Assembly: GCA_963675955.2 (NCBI GenBank)
Contig: CAXXVR010000002.1
Span: 1,178,001-1,242,000 of the forward strand
Reading direction: 5' to 3'
DNA length: 64,000 bases
Source of the DNA: Desulfocicer sp963675955
GTDB lineage: Bacteria; Desulfobacterota; Desulfobacteria; Desulfobacterales; Desulfobacteraceae
Shown: one piece after another, positions 16,131 to 25,486 of the stretch
How positions within the stretch are numbered: position 1 is the stretch's first letter
Layout of the letters: each line of letters starts with the position of its first letter
Program-made: the position numbers and the translations under genes
Notes under the pieces: generated by a model
Told to the model about the DNA's origin: nothing
The model's input: only the letters and a program-made list of their open reading frames with translations
The model's database searches: none

Positions 16131-19100
16131 TTATAAATCAGCCATGGGAAGGCAGATACTTATCGTCGTCCCTGTTCCCAAATCTGAATCCACACATACC
16201 CATCCCCCATGGGTTTTCACAATCCCGTACACTGCCGCCATTCCCATGCCACGACCCTGAAACTTGGTGGTGAAAAACGGATCAAACAATCTGTCTTTTT
16301 CTTCCTCACCCATGCCTTTGCCGTTGTCTTCTATTGCCAAACACGCATAGGAACCCGGTTTGACTTCAGACTCCCCTTGAAAAAACGCTTTTTCAATAGT
16401 CTTCTCGTAAAGGGTGACCCGAATAAATCCTCCGTCTTCCATGGCTTCATCTGAATTGGTCACCAGGGCAGATAAAACCATCTGCATCTGGGCCTGATCC
16501 GCCTTGATAAATATCTTATGGTCCGGCAAATGGGTTTCAATTCTAACAGAAGATTTAATGCCATGCTGCACGATGGGAAGACTGTAGGTAACAAATTCAG
16601 TGAACTCAAACCGTTTCACCTGATAATTTCCTGCCCGGGCATAGGCCAGGAGCTGTTGTGTCAGACGGGTCATGCGAAGACCTGATTGTTCCATCGCCTC
16701 TAAATAGCCATCGTACTCCGCCTGTCCCGATAAATCCATCTTGAGAAGTTCCATATTCCCCATCATTGATGACAACGCATTGTTGAATTCATGGGCCACT
16801 CCGCCGGCCAGTGTGGCGATGGCCTGTATCCGCTGGGTCTGTTGAACCCGTGTCTGTAATCGGTTGATGTCAGTCACATCAACTAACGATACCAGGAGGA
16901 ATGTCTTATCTCCAAACCGAATCGGGACAGCGAACATAAGGGCATTGTATACAAAACCATCCCTGATCTTAAAATCCATTGCCATCCCGTCAACGCGTCC
17001 GTTGGTTTTCAGTTCACGGACAAACCGGTTTCGGTCCTTTTGGGAATAAAAACCAAATTCGGTGGTTGTCTTGCCCACGAGTTCATTTTTGTCGAATTTT
17101 GTCAAACGGCAAAAGGTTTCATTGACATCAAAAAGCATGCCCGTCTCTATTTCAGTCAGAGCAATGGGCAGTGGAGCACTATCAAAAAGAGTCCGAAATT
17201 TTTTCTCACTTTCTCTCACCGCCTGTTCCGCCATGCGTTGTTTGGTAATATCGCGCATAATTCCATAAAGGCCGATGATTTTATTATTTTTGTCCTTCAA
17301 AAATGTATTCTTGAATTGACAGATGGTCCCGTTTCTGAACTCCAATTCATATGGCCCAACGTCTTCTCCGTTCATACTCCGGGTGTACGCATCCATGGCC
17401 AGGACTTGGCTTTCCTTTGTAAATAAAGGTAAAAAAGGCTTTTCTATTAAATCCCAAATCTTTTTTCCCGTGATTTCCATGACACGCTTATTTACATATA
17501 TCAAATTGCCCATTGCATCTTTTTCATAGGCCCCATCGTCCAAATTATTCAAAAAATTCCTGTGCTTCTCTTCACTTTGACGTAATGCGATTTCAGACAT
17601 TTTATGATCTGTAATGTCCATATGAATTCCGGTCATGAGCTGTGGTTTCCCATCATCTGACCAGCGGACAACTTTGCCCATGTCTTTGACCCAGATCCAA
17701 TGTCCATCCTTGTGCCGCATTCGGTACTCGCATTCAAAGGAGGGATGCTTTTTCGATAAATGGGCTTCCAGGAGGCCTTTGGTAACGTCCAAATCTCCTG
17801 GATGACACAGATTACACCACGTCTGAAAGGTGGTGGGTTCGAGCTCACCCAGGACGTACCCTAACATGTTGGCCCATCGATCATTGAAAACAATTTTTCC
17901 GGTCTGCACATACCATTCCCAGGTGGCGGTATTGGTCCCCTCAATGACCAAGGCCAGAGTGTCCCGTTCATGGGCCAGGGCCGCCTCCATTTGGTTGCGT
18001 TGGGTAATGTCGTTGGAAATATTAAGCACCCCGAGAAGTTTCCCTTCCCGGTCAAAGACAGGGTCTGCTTTCACCTCACACACCCTTCCGTCCAGCGTGT
18101 GCTTGATGAACTGCTCTGTCTTTTTCGTGGTTAATGCCTTTAAGGCCGGACAGCCCTCGCAGGGAAAATTTGGTTCACCCCAAAATTTGTGACATTTATG
18201 TCCAATAACTTCATCAAAACGCTTATTCACCGAATCGGCAGCGGATTTGTTGACCCAGATAATCTCCAGTTTCTCGTTGACAAAGGAAAGGTTGTTTGAA
18301 ATACCGTCAAGAATAGCGGCTTTCTGTGCCTCACTCTCCTGCAATGCGTTCTCTGTTCTCCTGCGCTGTGTGATATCCACACCCGTGCACACCACCCACA
18401 TCACATTCCCTTCATCATCCAGCAGGGGGGTTTTGGTGATGCCGATGAGTCGGTTCTCACCATGGACATTGGTCAGCCATTCTTCAGTGTAAATTTCCTG
18501 ACGGGTCTCAAAAACCCGGATGTTGCCTTCCCGGCACACGTGAGACTCATCAGGGCTGACAAATTCGTCCAACCGTTTGTATGCCAAATCCCGGGGATGA
18601 TAACCAAAAAAATCTGCATGGGCCTTATTCACAGCACCATATGTATCCGTGTCGGTCAAATACCAGACCTGCACCGGAAGGGTGTCAATGAGCAGCCTTC
18701 TTTCACTGGATTTTTGCTCCAGCAGTTTTTCCAACCCTTTTTGCCGTGTAATATCGTGAAGAAGGGCGACAAAAAATTTGGGAACCCCCTGGGTATCCCG
18801 AAGTACATTCACGGTCATGTGGGTGTAAAGGGTGCTTCCATCTTTGGCAATAAACCGCCTTTCCAAAAAATAGGTATCTTTCTCCCCGGTCAAGATACGC
18901 TGGAATTGTTGGTAATCCATGGCCCGCTCTTCCGGATGGATCAACTCCGAACAATTCAAGCCCAAAAGGGCATCCCGGGAATAGCCAAACATGCGACAGA
19001 TGGCCTCATTTACTTTGATGAGATGCCGATCCACGGAAGCGATGAAAAGACCCTCAAGATCCTGCTCGAAAATTTTCTGGAAAAGACCTGCATCTTTAAA

Positions 19101-19193
19101 AATGGATGTCTGGATTTTTTCATTTCCAAATGTCCCCAGATCCAAATCTTTCATTTGCTTTTCAAAATTTTTATCAATCCGTTTTTCAGACAT
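16131..19193 (-). CDS. Soluble multi-PAS (six) sensor histidine kinase
   Basis: This 1020-residue kinase has no clear membrane segment. I count six PAS domains in series, at roughly 35-150, 165-280, 290-400, 410-530, 540-655 and 665-780. Most end in the usual D-I-T-x-x-K/R linker. The third contains a PCEGCP motif that could hold a metal or be redox-active. HisKA follows with His801 in GVAHEFNNALSS. The ATPase has N in VTNSDEAM, DNGKGM near 956 and FQGRGMGMAAV near 978. There is no receiver domain and no adjacent response regulator, so its target is unknown. It precedes pstS on the same strand, but it lacks the membrane anchoring of PhoR. Copy 2 of repeat B lies just upstream. Confidence 0.9.
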   Translation of the reverse strand: MSEKRIDKNFEKQMKDLDLGTFGNEKIQTSIFKDAGLFQKIFEQDLEGLFIASVDRHLIKVNEAICRMFGYSRDALLGLNCSELIHPEERAMDYQQFQRILTGEKDTYFLERRFIAKDGSTLYTHMTVNVLRDTQGVPKFFVALLHDITRQKGLEKLLEQKSSERRLLIDTLPVQVWYLTDTDTYGAVNKAHADFFGYHPRDLAYKRLDEFVSPDESHVCREGNIRVFETRQEIYTEEWLTNVHGENRLIGITKTPLLDDEGNVMWVVCTGVDITQRRRTENALQESEAQKAAILDGISNNLSFVNEKLEIIWVNKSAADSVNKRFDEVIGHKCHKFWGEPNFPCEGCPALKALTTKKTEQFIKHTLDGRVCEVKADPVFDREGKLLGVLNISNDITQRNQMEAALAHERDTLALVIEGTNTATWEWYVQTGKIVFNDRWANMLGYVLGELEPTTFQTWCNLCHPGDLDVTKGLLEAHLSKKHPSFECEYRMRHKDGHWIWVKDMGKVVRWSDDGKPQLMTGIHMDITDHKMSEIALRQSEEKHRNFLNNLDDGAYEKDAMGNLIYVNKRVMEITGKKIWDLIEKPFLPLFTKESQVLAMDAYTRSMNGEDVGPYELEFRNGTICQFKNTFLKDKNNKIIGLYGIMRDITKQRMAEQAVRESEKKFRTLFDSAPLPIALTEIETGMLFDVNETFCRLTKFDKNELVGKTTTEFGFYSQKDRNRFVRELKTNGRVDGMAMDFKIRDGFVYNALMFAVPIRFGDKTFLLVSLVDVTDINRLQTRVQQTQRIQAIATLAGGVAHEFNNALSSMMGNMELLKMDLSGQAEYDGYLEAMEQSGLRMTRLTQQLLAYARAGNYQVKRFEFTEFVTYSLPIVQHGIKSSVRIETHLPDHKIFIKADQAQMQMVLSALVTNSDEAMEDGGFIRVTLYEKTIEKAFFQGESEVKPGSYACLAIEDNGKGMGEEEKDRLFDPFFTTKFQGRGMGMAAVYGIVKTHGGWVCVDSDLGTGTTISICLPMADL

Positions 19194-19215
19194 GATTTTC
19201 TATTCCCTTTGCTGA

Positions 19216-19242
19216 AATCCTAACCTGGACAAGCCAGAACCA
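19216..19242 (+). repeat. Dispersed repeat B, copy 2
   Basis: AATCCTAACCTGGACAAGCC and the seven bases after it match 55212-55238 with a single difference in the core. They match 11956-11976 in the opposite orientation. The following bases (to about 19300) resemble the hairpin region beside copy 1 and can form a TCTCTTG/CAAGAGA stem. Confidence 0.75.
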
Positions 19243-19461
19243 AAAAGATTTTCTGATTCTCTTGCCAAAATAACACGAAAACAAGAGAGAAGAATCTAAG
19301 GACGACCACCGAAAAATGGGCATTCATCACATTAAAAATGTAAAGTAGAGACGAAGGCTTTCAAAAATCGTCATAAAAAAAGTTAAAGTATAAAATATTA
19401 TTTTAATATATTTTTGTTGTCAATGATTTATCTTACAGACCCAGCAATTCTAAATTTGGAA

Positions 19462-20093
19462 TTAACTTGAATTTAAAGTATTTCCAGGTAGCTTGACTTC
19501 AAGCTCTTCTGCCATAAAACTGATTAAATGGTTCCAGTTATGAAAATATAAATATTTAGTCAATGTTCGAAAATCATGAAAGAAGGTTTTTCTGGCTGAA
19601 AGTTCTTTTCGAACCGCCCAATAGATTTCGTCCGTGAATTCCAGGAAAACATGACTTAAAAAAGCCAGTAAATTTAAGGTTAGCAGAGTGGATGATAAAA
19701 ACTGTTTGCCGTGTCCAAAATTATGTTCAAGATGATAACCTTTTGTTTTAAGAACATTATTTTGTTGAAACAATTTGAAAATATGGGATACAGGTTCTTA
19801 GGTGGAATTGGATCTAAAATATTACGTATTTGATTATCTGTTGGTATTTCACTAATTTTAAACAAACTTTCAGCATTGCTCTTTCCCTTCATTTTTTTCA
19901 TGGAAATCTGGTAAGATAAAAATGAAGGCGATTGGCTAAAAAAAAGCGAAAAGGCTCCTAATGCGGCGTCTTTTACTTCATACTTTAATGCAGGGCTAGA
20001 TAACCTCGAATCAGGCAAACTTTCAAATGCCATATGAATTTGCTCGACAAACCAATCAAAATTTGATGACACTGGACTTATCCTTTCCTTCAT
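19462..20093 (-). pseudogene. Internally deleted IS4-like transposase
   Basis: The two ends of one transposase survive in different frames. The N-terminal part (20093 to about 19790) reads KDAALGAFSLFFSQSPSFLSY, SNAESLFKISEIPTDNQIRN and PPKNLYPIF. The C-terminal part (19773-19462) reads KGYHLEHNFGHGKQFLS, LTLNLLAFLSHVFLEF and KTFFHDFRTLTKYLYF. Both blocks are familiar from a full-length ~440-residue DDE transposase family. The middle, with most of the catalytic core, is missing and the frame changes at the junction near 19780. It is not functional. Confidence 0.82.
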
Positions 20094-20220
20094 CGAACAC
20101 GAGGAATTCAGATTGAATTCACAGATTCTTTTGCGTTAAGATGCTTTTTGAGATATGTCATTTTAGAAAATGGTAAAATCGCTTTATATTTAATACAATG
20201 GTTGACTATGGAAAAAATAA

Positions 20221-22422
20221 ATGCCCTCATTAAATACACTTAATAGATCATGGTTCATTCTCACAATTATTGCGTATATCATCGCTTTATTGCTTTATGG
20301 TTTCTGGAATAATGATTATCAAAAAAAAGAAATTTTAAAAAATGTTGATACAACGCTTTATAACACCGCTATTTCTCTTAAATACATGCTACCGGATGAT
20401 TTTCATGATAGAGCAATTGATGCACAGTCTGTATCTATTGATGAGGACAAATATATTGCTAATAAACTGACAAAATTAGTTAGGGAGATAGGCTTTAAAT
20501 ATGTTTATACAATTATCAAAAAAGAGGACAAACTCTTTTTTGTTGCTTGTGATCTAATAGAAAACCCCGAAAATGAAAGAGGAACGTTTTATTATTATGA
20601 GTATGAGGGAGCTGATGAAAGTTTCATTAATGCCTTTAAAAATGAAACGCCAACTTATAAAACTGTTAGTGATCAATGGGGAACAGTTAGAACTGTAATG
20701 GTTCCAGAAAAATCACCAGGTGGGATTAATTATTTGGCTTGTGTAGATTATGATATTGGTTACGTAAAAAGTTTGCTTGATAACAATTTATTAAAATCCA
20801 TTGCAACAGTCCTGTCCTTTTTATTACTGACAATACCGATAGTAAAAGTATATACAAATTCATATAAAGAATTTTTAGAAAAAATAAGAAAAAATGAAAA
20901 AAAATATCGTCAAATATTTAACAATATTCAAGATGTGTATTTTGAAGCCAGTCTTGATGGAACAATTTTAGAAGTCAGTCCTTCCATTGAAAGATATTCT
21001 CAATATAAAAGGGAAGAACTTATTGGAAAATCAGTTTGTGATGTTTATACAAATTCTACTGATAATGATAAACTTGTTGAATCTATTATAGATAAAGGGA
21101 CTCTCAAAGATTACGAAATTAATTTTACTGATAAGGACGGTACCCAGGATCTTTGTTCCCTGAATGTTGAACTTGTTAAAGATTCTAAAGGGACACCAAT
21201 AAAAATAGTTGGCATTTTTCGGGATATTTCAGATCGCAAGAAAGCAGAAGATGAAAAAATAAAAATGCAAATAATTGCAGAAAAACATAAAAAACTTGTA
21301 TTGGTTGGAAAGGTTGCTGGAAAAATGGCCCATGATTTTAATAATATTTTGGGTATTATTATGGGTAATGCCGAGCTTACCTTGTTGGATTGTCAGAAAC
21401 CCGAAACAAGGAAAACACTTGAATTAATAGTTGAACAAACAATAAGGGGTAAAAATTTAACAAAAAACCTGGTTGCATTTGCCAAAGACCAGGAACCTAA
21501 ACAGGAATTTTTTAGAATCAGTGAAAAAATTAATCTTGTTCTTAGCCTGTTAAAAAAGGATCTCGAAGGAATTGAACTGATAAAGGAAGATAAAACAGGT
21601 GTGCCCGAACTGCTTGCTGATCCGGGGATGATCGAGCATGCACTTGTTAATCTGATACAAAATTCAATCCATGCCTTAAGTATGGTTGAATTCCCCAGAA
21701 TCATCGTTAGAACATACAGCCTTGATAATAAAATATGTTTTGAAATTGAGGATAATGGATGTGGAATTTCAAAAGAGAATTTGGAAAATATTTATGAACC
21801 TTCTTTCACTTTAAAAGGAAGCAAGGATGTAACAGGTTCCTATAAAGCAGGCATAAAGGGAACTGGGTATGGAATGTCGAATGTAAAAAAATATGTTGAG
21901 CAGCATAAAGGTTCTATCTCAATTGAGTCAGAAGTCGGTGTAGGGACTACGTTTACAATCTGTTTGCCTATCATTAAAAAGGAATTAAGCAATCAAGAAA
22001 AAGAAGAACTAAAAAAAGAAATGATACAATTCGAAAAATATATCCTTCTCGTTGAAGATGAAACAGCTATCTCGGATGTTCAATACAAAATATTGACAAG
22101 TGAACCTTGTCACCACAAGGTAGATGTTGCACACAACGGCCAGATGGCAAAAGACCTATTTGAAAGAAATACATATGATTTTGTAAGTTTGGATTATGTT
22201 CTTCCGGGAGGAATCAACGGCATGGATGTTTATCATCATATCCGAAAAACAAATCAAACCGTTCCAGTGCTGTTTATTTCCGGCAATATCGAATTTTTAG
22301 AATCCATAAAAGAATTGAAACAAAAAGATTTATATGTTGATCATCTGTCAAAGCCTTGCCAGAATAAAGATTACGTGAATGGTATTAATGAACTGCTGGA
22401 AAAAACATTAGCTGAACAATAA
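20221..22422 (+). CDS. Membrane hybrid histidine kinase (PAS-HisKA-HATPase-REC)
   Basis: This is a 733-residue hybrid kinase. A transmembrane helix at about 10-28 and another near 193-212 enclose a Cache-like extracytoplasmic region (FKYVYTIIKKEDKLFFV, then TYKTVSDQWG). A PAS domain lies at about 230-345. HisKA has His371 in GKMAHDFNNILG. The ATPase has NSIHAL, DNGCGI and GTGYGMSNV. A C-terminal receiver (about 615-730) has Asp658 in SLDYVLPGG. The coding DNA is visibly more AT-rich than its neighbours (runs of AAAATA, TTATTA), with Lys, Asn and Ile abundant, so recent transfer is possible. It lies beside a dead transposase. No dedicated output gene is adjacent. Confidence 0.9.
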   Translation: MPSLNTLNRSWFILTIIAYIIALLLYGFWNNDYQKKEILKNVDTTLYNTAISLKYMLPDDFHDRAIDAQSVSIDEDKYIANKLTKLVREIGFKYVYTIIKKEDKLFFVACDLIENPENERGTFYYYEYEGADESFINAFKNETPTYKTVSDQWGTVRTVMVPEKSPGGINYLACVDYDIGYVKSLLDNNLLKSIATVLSFLLLTIPIVKVYTNSYKEFLEKIRKNEKKYRQIFNNIQDVYFEASLDGTILEVSPSIERYSQYKREELIGKSVCDVYTNSTDNDKLVESIIDKGTLKDYEINFTDKDGTQDLCSLNVELVKDSKGTPIKIVGIFRDISDRKKAEDEKIKMQIIAEKHKKLVLVGKVAGKMAHDFNNILGIIMGNAELTLLDCQKPETRKTLELIVEQTIRGKNLTKNLVAFAKDQEPKQEFFRISEKINLVLSLLKKDLEGIELIKEDKTGVPELLADPGMIEHALVNLIQNSIHALSMVEFPRIIVRTYSLDNKICFEIEDNGCGISKENLENIYEPSFTLKGSKDVTGSYKAGIKGTGYGMSNVKKYVEQHKGSISIESEVGVGTTFTICLPIIKKELSNQEKEELKKEMIQFEKYILLVEDETAISDVQYKILTSEPCHHKVDVAHNGQMAKDLFERNTYDFVSLDYVLPGGINGMDVYHHIRKTNQTVPVLFISGNIEFLESIKELKQKDLYVDHLSKPCQNKDYVNGINELLEKTLAEQ

Positions 22423-22571
22423 TTATCCTATTCTTGAGTTATCAGAAGAGCCATTTTATCAAAAAAACCTGATGTGTGGATAAAACTCGATGTTCATTTT
22501 TTAACATTATGATATTATAAATAAAAACATATCATATGGAATTGTTAGTAAAGTAAAGGACCAGGGGGCAT

Positions 22572-22648
22572 ATGAAAAATCAAGAAAATCTCCAATGGAG
22601 ACACAAAATTGTCAGCCCTGAAAAAGTGCTTGAAAAAATAACCCCGGA
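22572..22648 (+). pseudogene. Possible 5' remnant of an acetyl-CoA hydrolase/CoA-transferase gene
   Basis: ATG 22572 opens a frame reading MKNQENLQWRHKIVSPEKV and then LEKITPEDQV. It resembles the N-terminus of CoA-transferase/acetyl-CoA hydrolase proteins (W-x-x-K-x-V-S-x-E-x-A/V-x-x-I-x-P-G-x). At about 22649 the sequence switches to one homologous with the upstream region of the kinase at 37400, and the frame becomes nonsense. It is best seen as a scar left where the duplicated kinase gene landed. The family call rests on about 25 residues. Confidence 0.35.
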
Positions 22649-22683
22649 AGATCAGGTTAATACAAAATCACTCATAAGGAAGC

Positions 22684-24199
22684 ATGATGAAAATGTTTGG
22701 CTTACTTTATCAAATAATACTTTTGATTATTTTACTTACGCCAATGGTTGCCAGGGCTGAAATCGTGCCCAAAATTTTGATTCTTCACTCTTACAGTCAG
22801 CAATCTGAGTGGACTGACGGTATTATGAAAGGCATGATGAGCGTTCTACCGTCAGCCGATGATGAAATCAAAATTTATACAGAATATCTGGATGCACAGA
22901 GAATTCCAAAAGAAGAATCCTGGTCTATTTTTGAAACCTACCTGAAAGCTAAATATCGTGGAGAAAAATTCAATGTAATTTTAGCCTCTGATGATGATAT
23001 CCTCGATTTTTTAATTCCCCGCTATCAAAACATGTTCCCCGACACCCCCTTTGTCTTCTGCGGAATTAATAACCTTGATGCAAGCAAATTTAAAAACCAC
23101 AACGCCTTCAAGGGGATCAGTCAGGAAATTGATGCCCGAGGAACCATTGAACTGGCGTTAAAACTACTACCAGACACTGAAAATTTTCTGGTTATATCGG
23201 ACCGGACCTCCGCAGGTATTAAAACCACTGCAAAATTTAAAAAAGATCTCAAAGAACTGGGGCAATTGAAGCAGAAATTTCACCTGATTGATGATTTTAC
23301 CATGCAAGAGTTGAAAGCGAGCCTTCAAGCGCTGGGATCCCATGACCTTGTTTTAGTGCTCAGAATTCAAAAAATCAAAGGAATAGATGAGCGAGTCCCC
23401 ACCAAATTTGCAAAAAATATAACGGATATAGCACCGGTACCTGCCCTCAAGGTCTGGGCAAATGAAAATATTGTGTAGACCACACAGGGTTTACTCCCGG
23501 AGACTATGTCATGCTTGCGGTGAACGACAACGGAAGCGGTATTTCGCCAGATATTCTAGACCACACAGGGTTTACTCCCGGAGACTATGTCATGCTTGAA
23601 AAAATGAAAAAATTTTTGAACCTTTTTTCACAACCAAAGGCCTCCATCAGGGGACTGGGCTGGGACTATCCACCGTTTATGGTATTGTTAAACAGAACCA
23701 TGGATTTGTTAATATCTACAGTGAAATAGACAAAGGAACGACGGTTAAGTGTTATTTGCCGATACATTCCGGAGAAGGGGACGGAAAAGGTCTGGAAAGT
23801 GATCAAAAAATCCCGTTAGGCAATGGTGAGACCATTTTGATGGTAGAGGATGACAAATCTATTTTAAAGCTTGGTGAAAGAATGCTTGATACCCTGGGGT
23901 ATACCGTACTATCCGCATCTACACCAGCCGAAGCCATAAAAATATTCAAAGAAAATATGGAAGCAATCAACCTTCTTGTAACAGATGTCGTTATGCCTGG
24001 GATGAATGGACGTGAGCTTTCCGAGCGGTTTCAAAACCTATCCCCTAATCTTAAAACGCTTTACATGTCCGGTTACACAGCCAATGTTATTGCAGACAGG
24101 GGGGTGCTGGAAGAAGGTGTCTTTTTTATACCCAAACCATTATCCAAAAAAGAGCTGTCTTTTAAGGTCAGGGAGGCGCTGGATAATGCCAAGGGGTGA
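22684..24199 (+). pseudogene. Decayed paralogue of the ABC-sensor hybrid kinase at 37400-40468
   Basis: The first part (22687-23475) is nearly identical in layout to residues 1-256 of the intact kinase: signal peptide, PKILILHSY, YTEYLDAQRIPK, ILASDDDILDFLIPRY and VFCGINNLD. About 1.58 kb is then missing, covering the second half of the sensor, the membrane helix, both PAS domains and HisKA. The remaining ATPase fragment (DYVMLAVNDNGSGISPDILD, from about 23505) is in another frame after a TAG at 23476. It is interrupted by a 42-bp duplication. The receiver (about 23830-24190; TDVVMPGMNG and IPKPLSKKE) is intact and could give a lone receiver protein from ATG 23756, but no clear ribosome site is seen. 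Homology extends about 35 bases upstream of the start. Confidence 0.88.
23476..23598 (+). repeat. 42-bp direct duplication inside the kinase pseudogene
   Basis: Positions 23476-23517 and 23557-23598 are identical, from TAGACCACACAGGG to CATGCTTG. In the intact homologue the equivalent sequence occurs once (about 39760-39803). The second copy has been inserted between the codons for PDIL and EK. This looks like a local duplication after the large deletion. Confidence 0.9.
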
Positions 24200-24292
24200 T
24201 TTGTAAATAATTATCCCATTATTGATGGAACGAATATAAGTCGGCATATTTGCTCAATATTACGCCACCTGTAACAATGTTATGAATTTCGG

Positions 24293-25237
24293 TCAAACGC
24301 TAAGTAGACTGAAATAGGCGACAGTTTTTTTCAGACCCTGTTCAAGCGATATCTCAGGCTTCCATGATAGTTCATTTCTGGCAAGGGCTATATCCGGCTT
24401 CCTTTTAAGGGGATCATCCAATGGAAGGTCTTTAAAAATTATTTCTGATTTTGAATTGCAAAGAATTATTATCTGCCTGGCAAGTTCAAGGACGCTTAAT
24501 TCAGCCGGGTTCCCAAGATTAACCGGGCCTGTAAATGTGTCTGGAGAATTCATGAATTTCACAAGCCCGTTGATAAGGTCGTCCACATAACAAAACGATC
24601 GTGTCTGGCTGCCGTCACCATATACAGTAATGGGTTTGTTTTGGAGTGCCTGCATGATAAAATTGGAAACCACCCGCCCATCATATGGGTGCATTCTCGG
24701 ACCATAGGTGTTGAAAATTCTTGCAATCTTAATGGTTAGATTATGCTGCCGGTGGTAATCATAAAAAAGTGTTTCTGCACATCTTTTACCTTCATCGTAA
24801 CAGGATCGTGTCCCAATGGGGTTTACCCGTCCCCAATAGCTCTCCGGTTGAGGATGGATTTCCGGATCACCATACACTTCACTGGTGGATGCCTGGAGAA
24901 TCTTTGCCTTTACCCGTTTAGCCAGGCCAAGCATGTTGATGGCCCCGTGAATGCAGGTTTTGGTGGTTTGAACCGGATCTCGTTGGTAATGCACCGGAGA
25001 TGCTGGGCAGGCCAGGTTATATATTGCATCTACTTCAATATACAGAGGGAATGTAATATCATGCCGAATGAATTCAAACATGGGATCGACCATAAGATGA
25101 GCAATATTTTGTTTCGAACTGGTAAAGCAGTTGTCAATACAGATAACTTCATTACCCTGTTTTAATAATTTTTCACACAGATGAGATCCTAAGAAACCAC
25201 ATCCCCCCGTGACTGCAACCCTTTTTGATTCAAACAT
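24293..25237 (-). CDS. UDP-glucuronate decarboxylase-type NAD-dependent epimerase
   Basis: This is a 314-residue extended short-chain dehydrogenase. The NAD-binding motif is TGGCGFLGSHLC (10-21), and YNLACPASPVHYQRDPVQT follows, a signature of UDP-xylose synthases. The catalytic set is in ASTSEVYGDP (about 116-125) and Tyr147/Lys151 in RSCYDEGKR. RIFNTYGPRMHPYDGRVVSNF also matches the UXS family. It would convert UDP-glucuronate to UDP-xylose, or a close relative, supplying a pentose donor for the adjacent glycosyltransferases. It is transcribed away from the cluster, with about 250 bases before the next gene. Confidence 0.88.
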   Translation of the reverse strand: MFESKRVAVTGGCGFLGSHLCEKLLKQGNEVICIDNCFTSSKQNIAHLMVDPMFEFIRHDITFPLYIEVDAIYNLACPASPVHYQRDPVQTTKTCIHGAINMLGLAKRVKAKILQASTSEVYGDPEIHPQPESYWGRVNPIGTRSCYDEGKRCAETLFYDYHRQHNLTIKIARIFNTYGPRMHPYDGRVVSNFIMQALQNKPITVYGDGSQTRSFCYVDDLINGLVKFMNSPDTFTGPVNLGNPAELSVLELARQIIILCNSKSEIIFKDLPLDDPLKRKPDIALARNELSWKPEISLEQGLKKTVAYFSLLSV

Positions 25238-25486
25238 GATACTCCCATAAAAAAATACTATCTATCAACAAGACAACCTTGGTTATCGAGTAACAGACTA
25301 CACCAGTAATTTCAACCATGGAATTACCATTCACAATGGAGGGTAGACTGCACACCTTGTTTTTTCTTTTGGTTGACAAAAAGCTATCTTTTTTACTATA
25401 TCTTGCGTTTCAAAGGCTTTTTGGTGCCGGTGAACAAAATTTGTCCGGTGGATATTAAAATGAACCTGCAGGAGTGAAATAACCAT

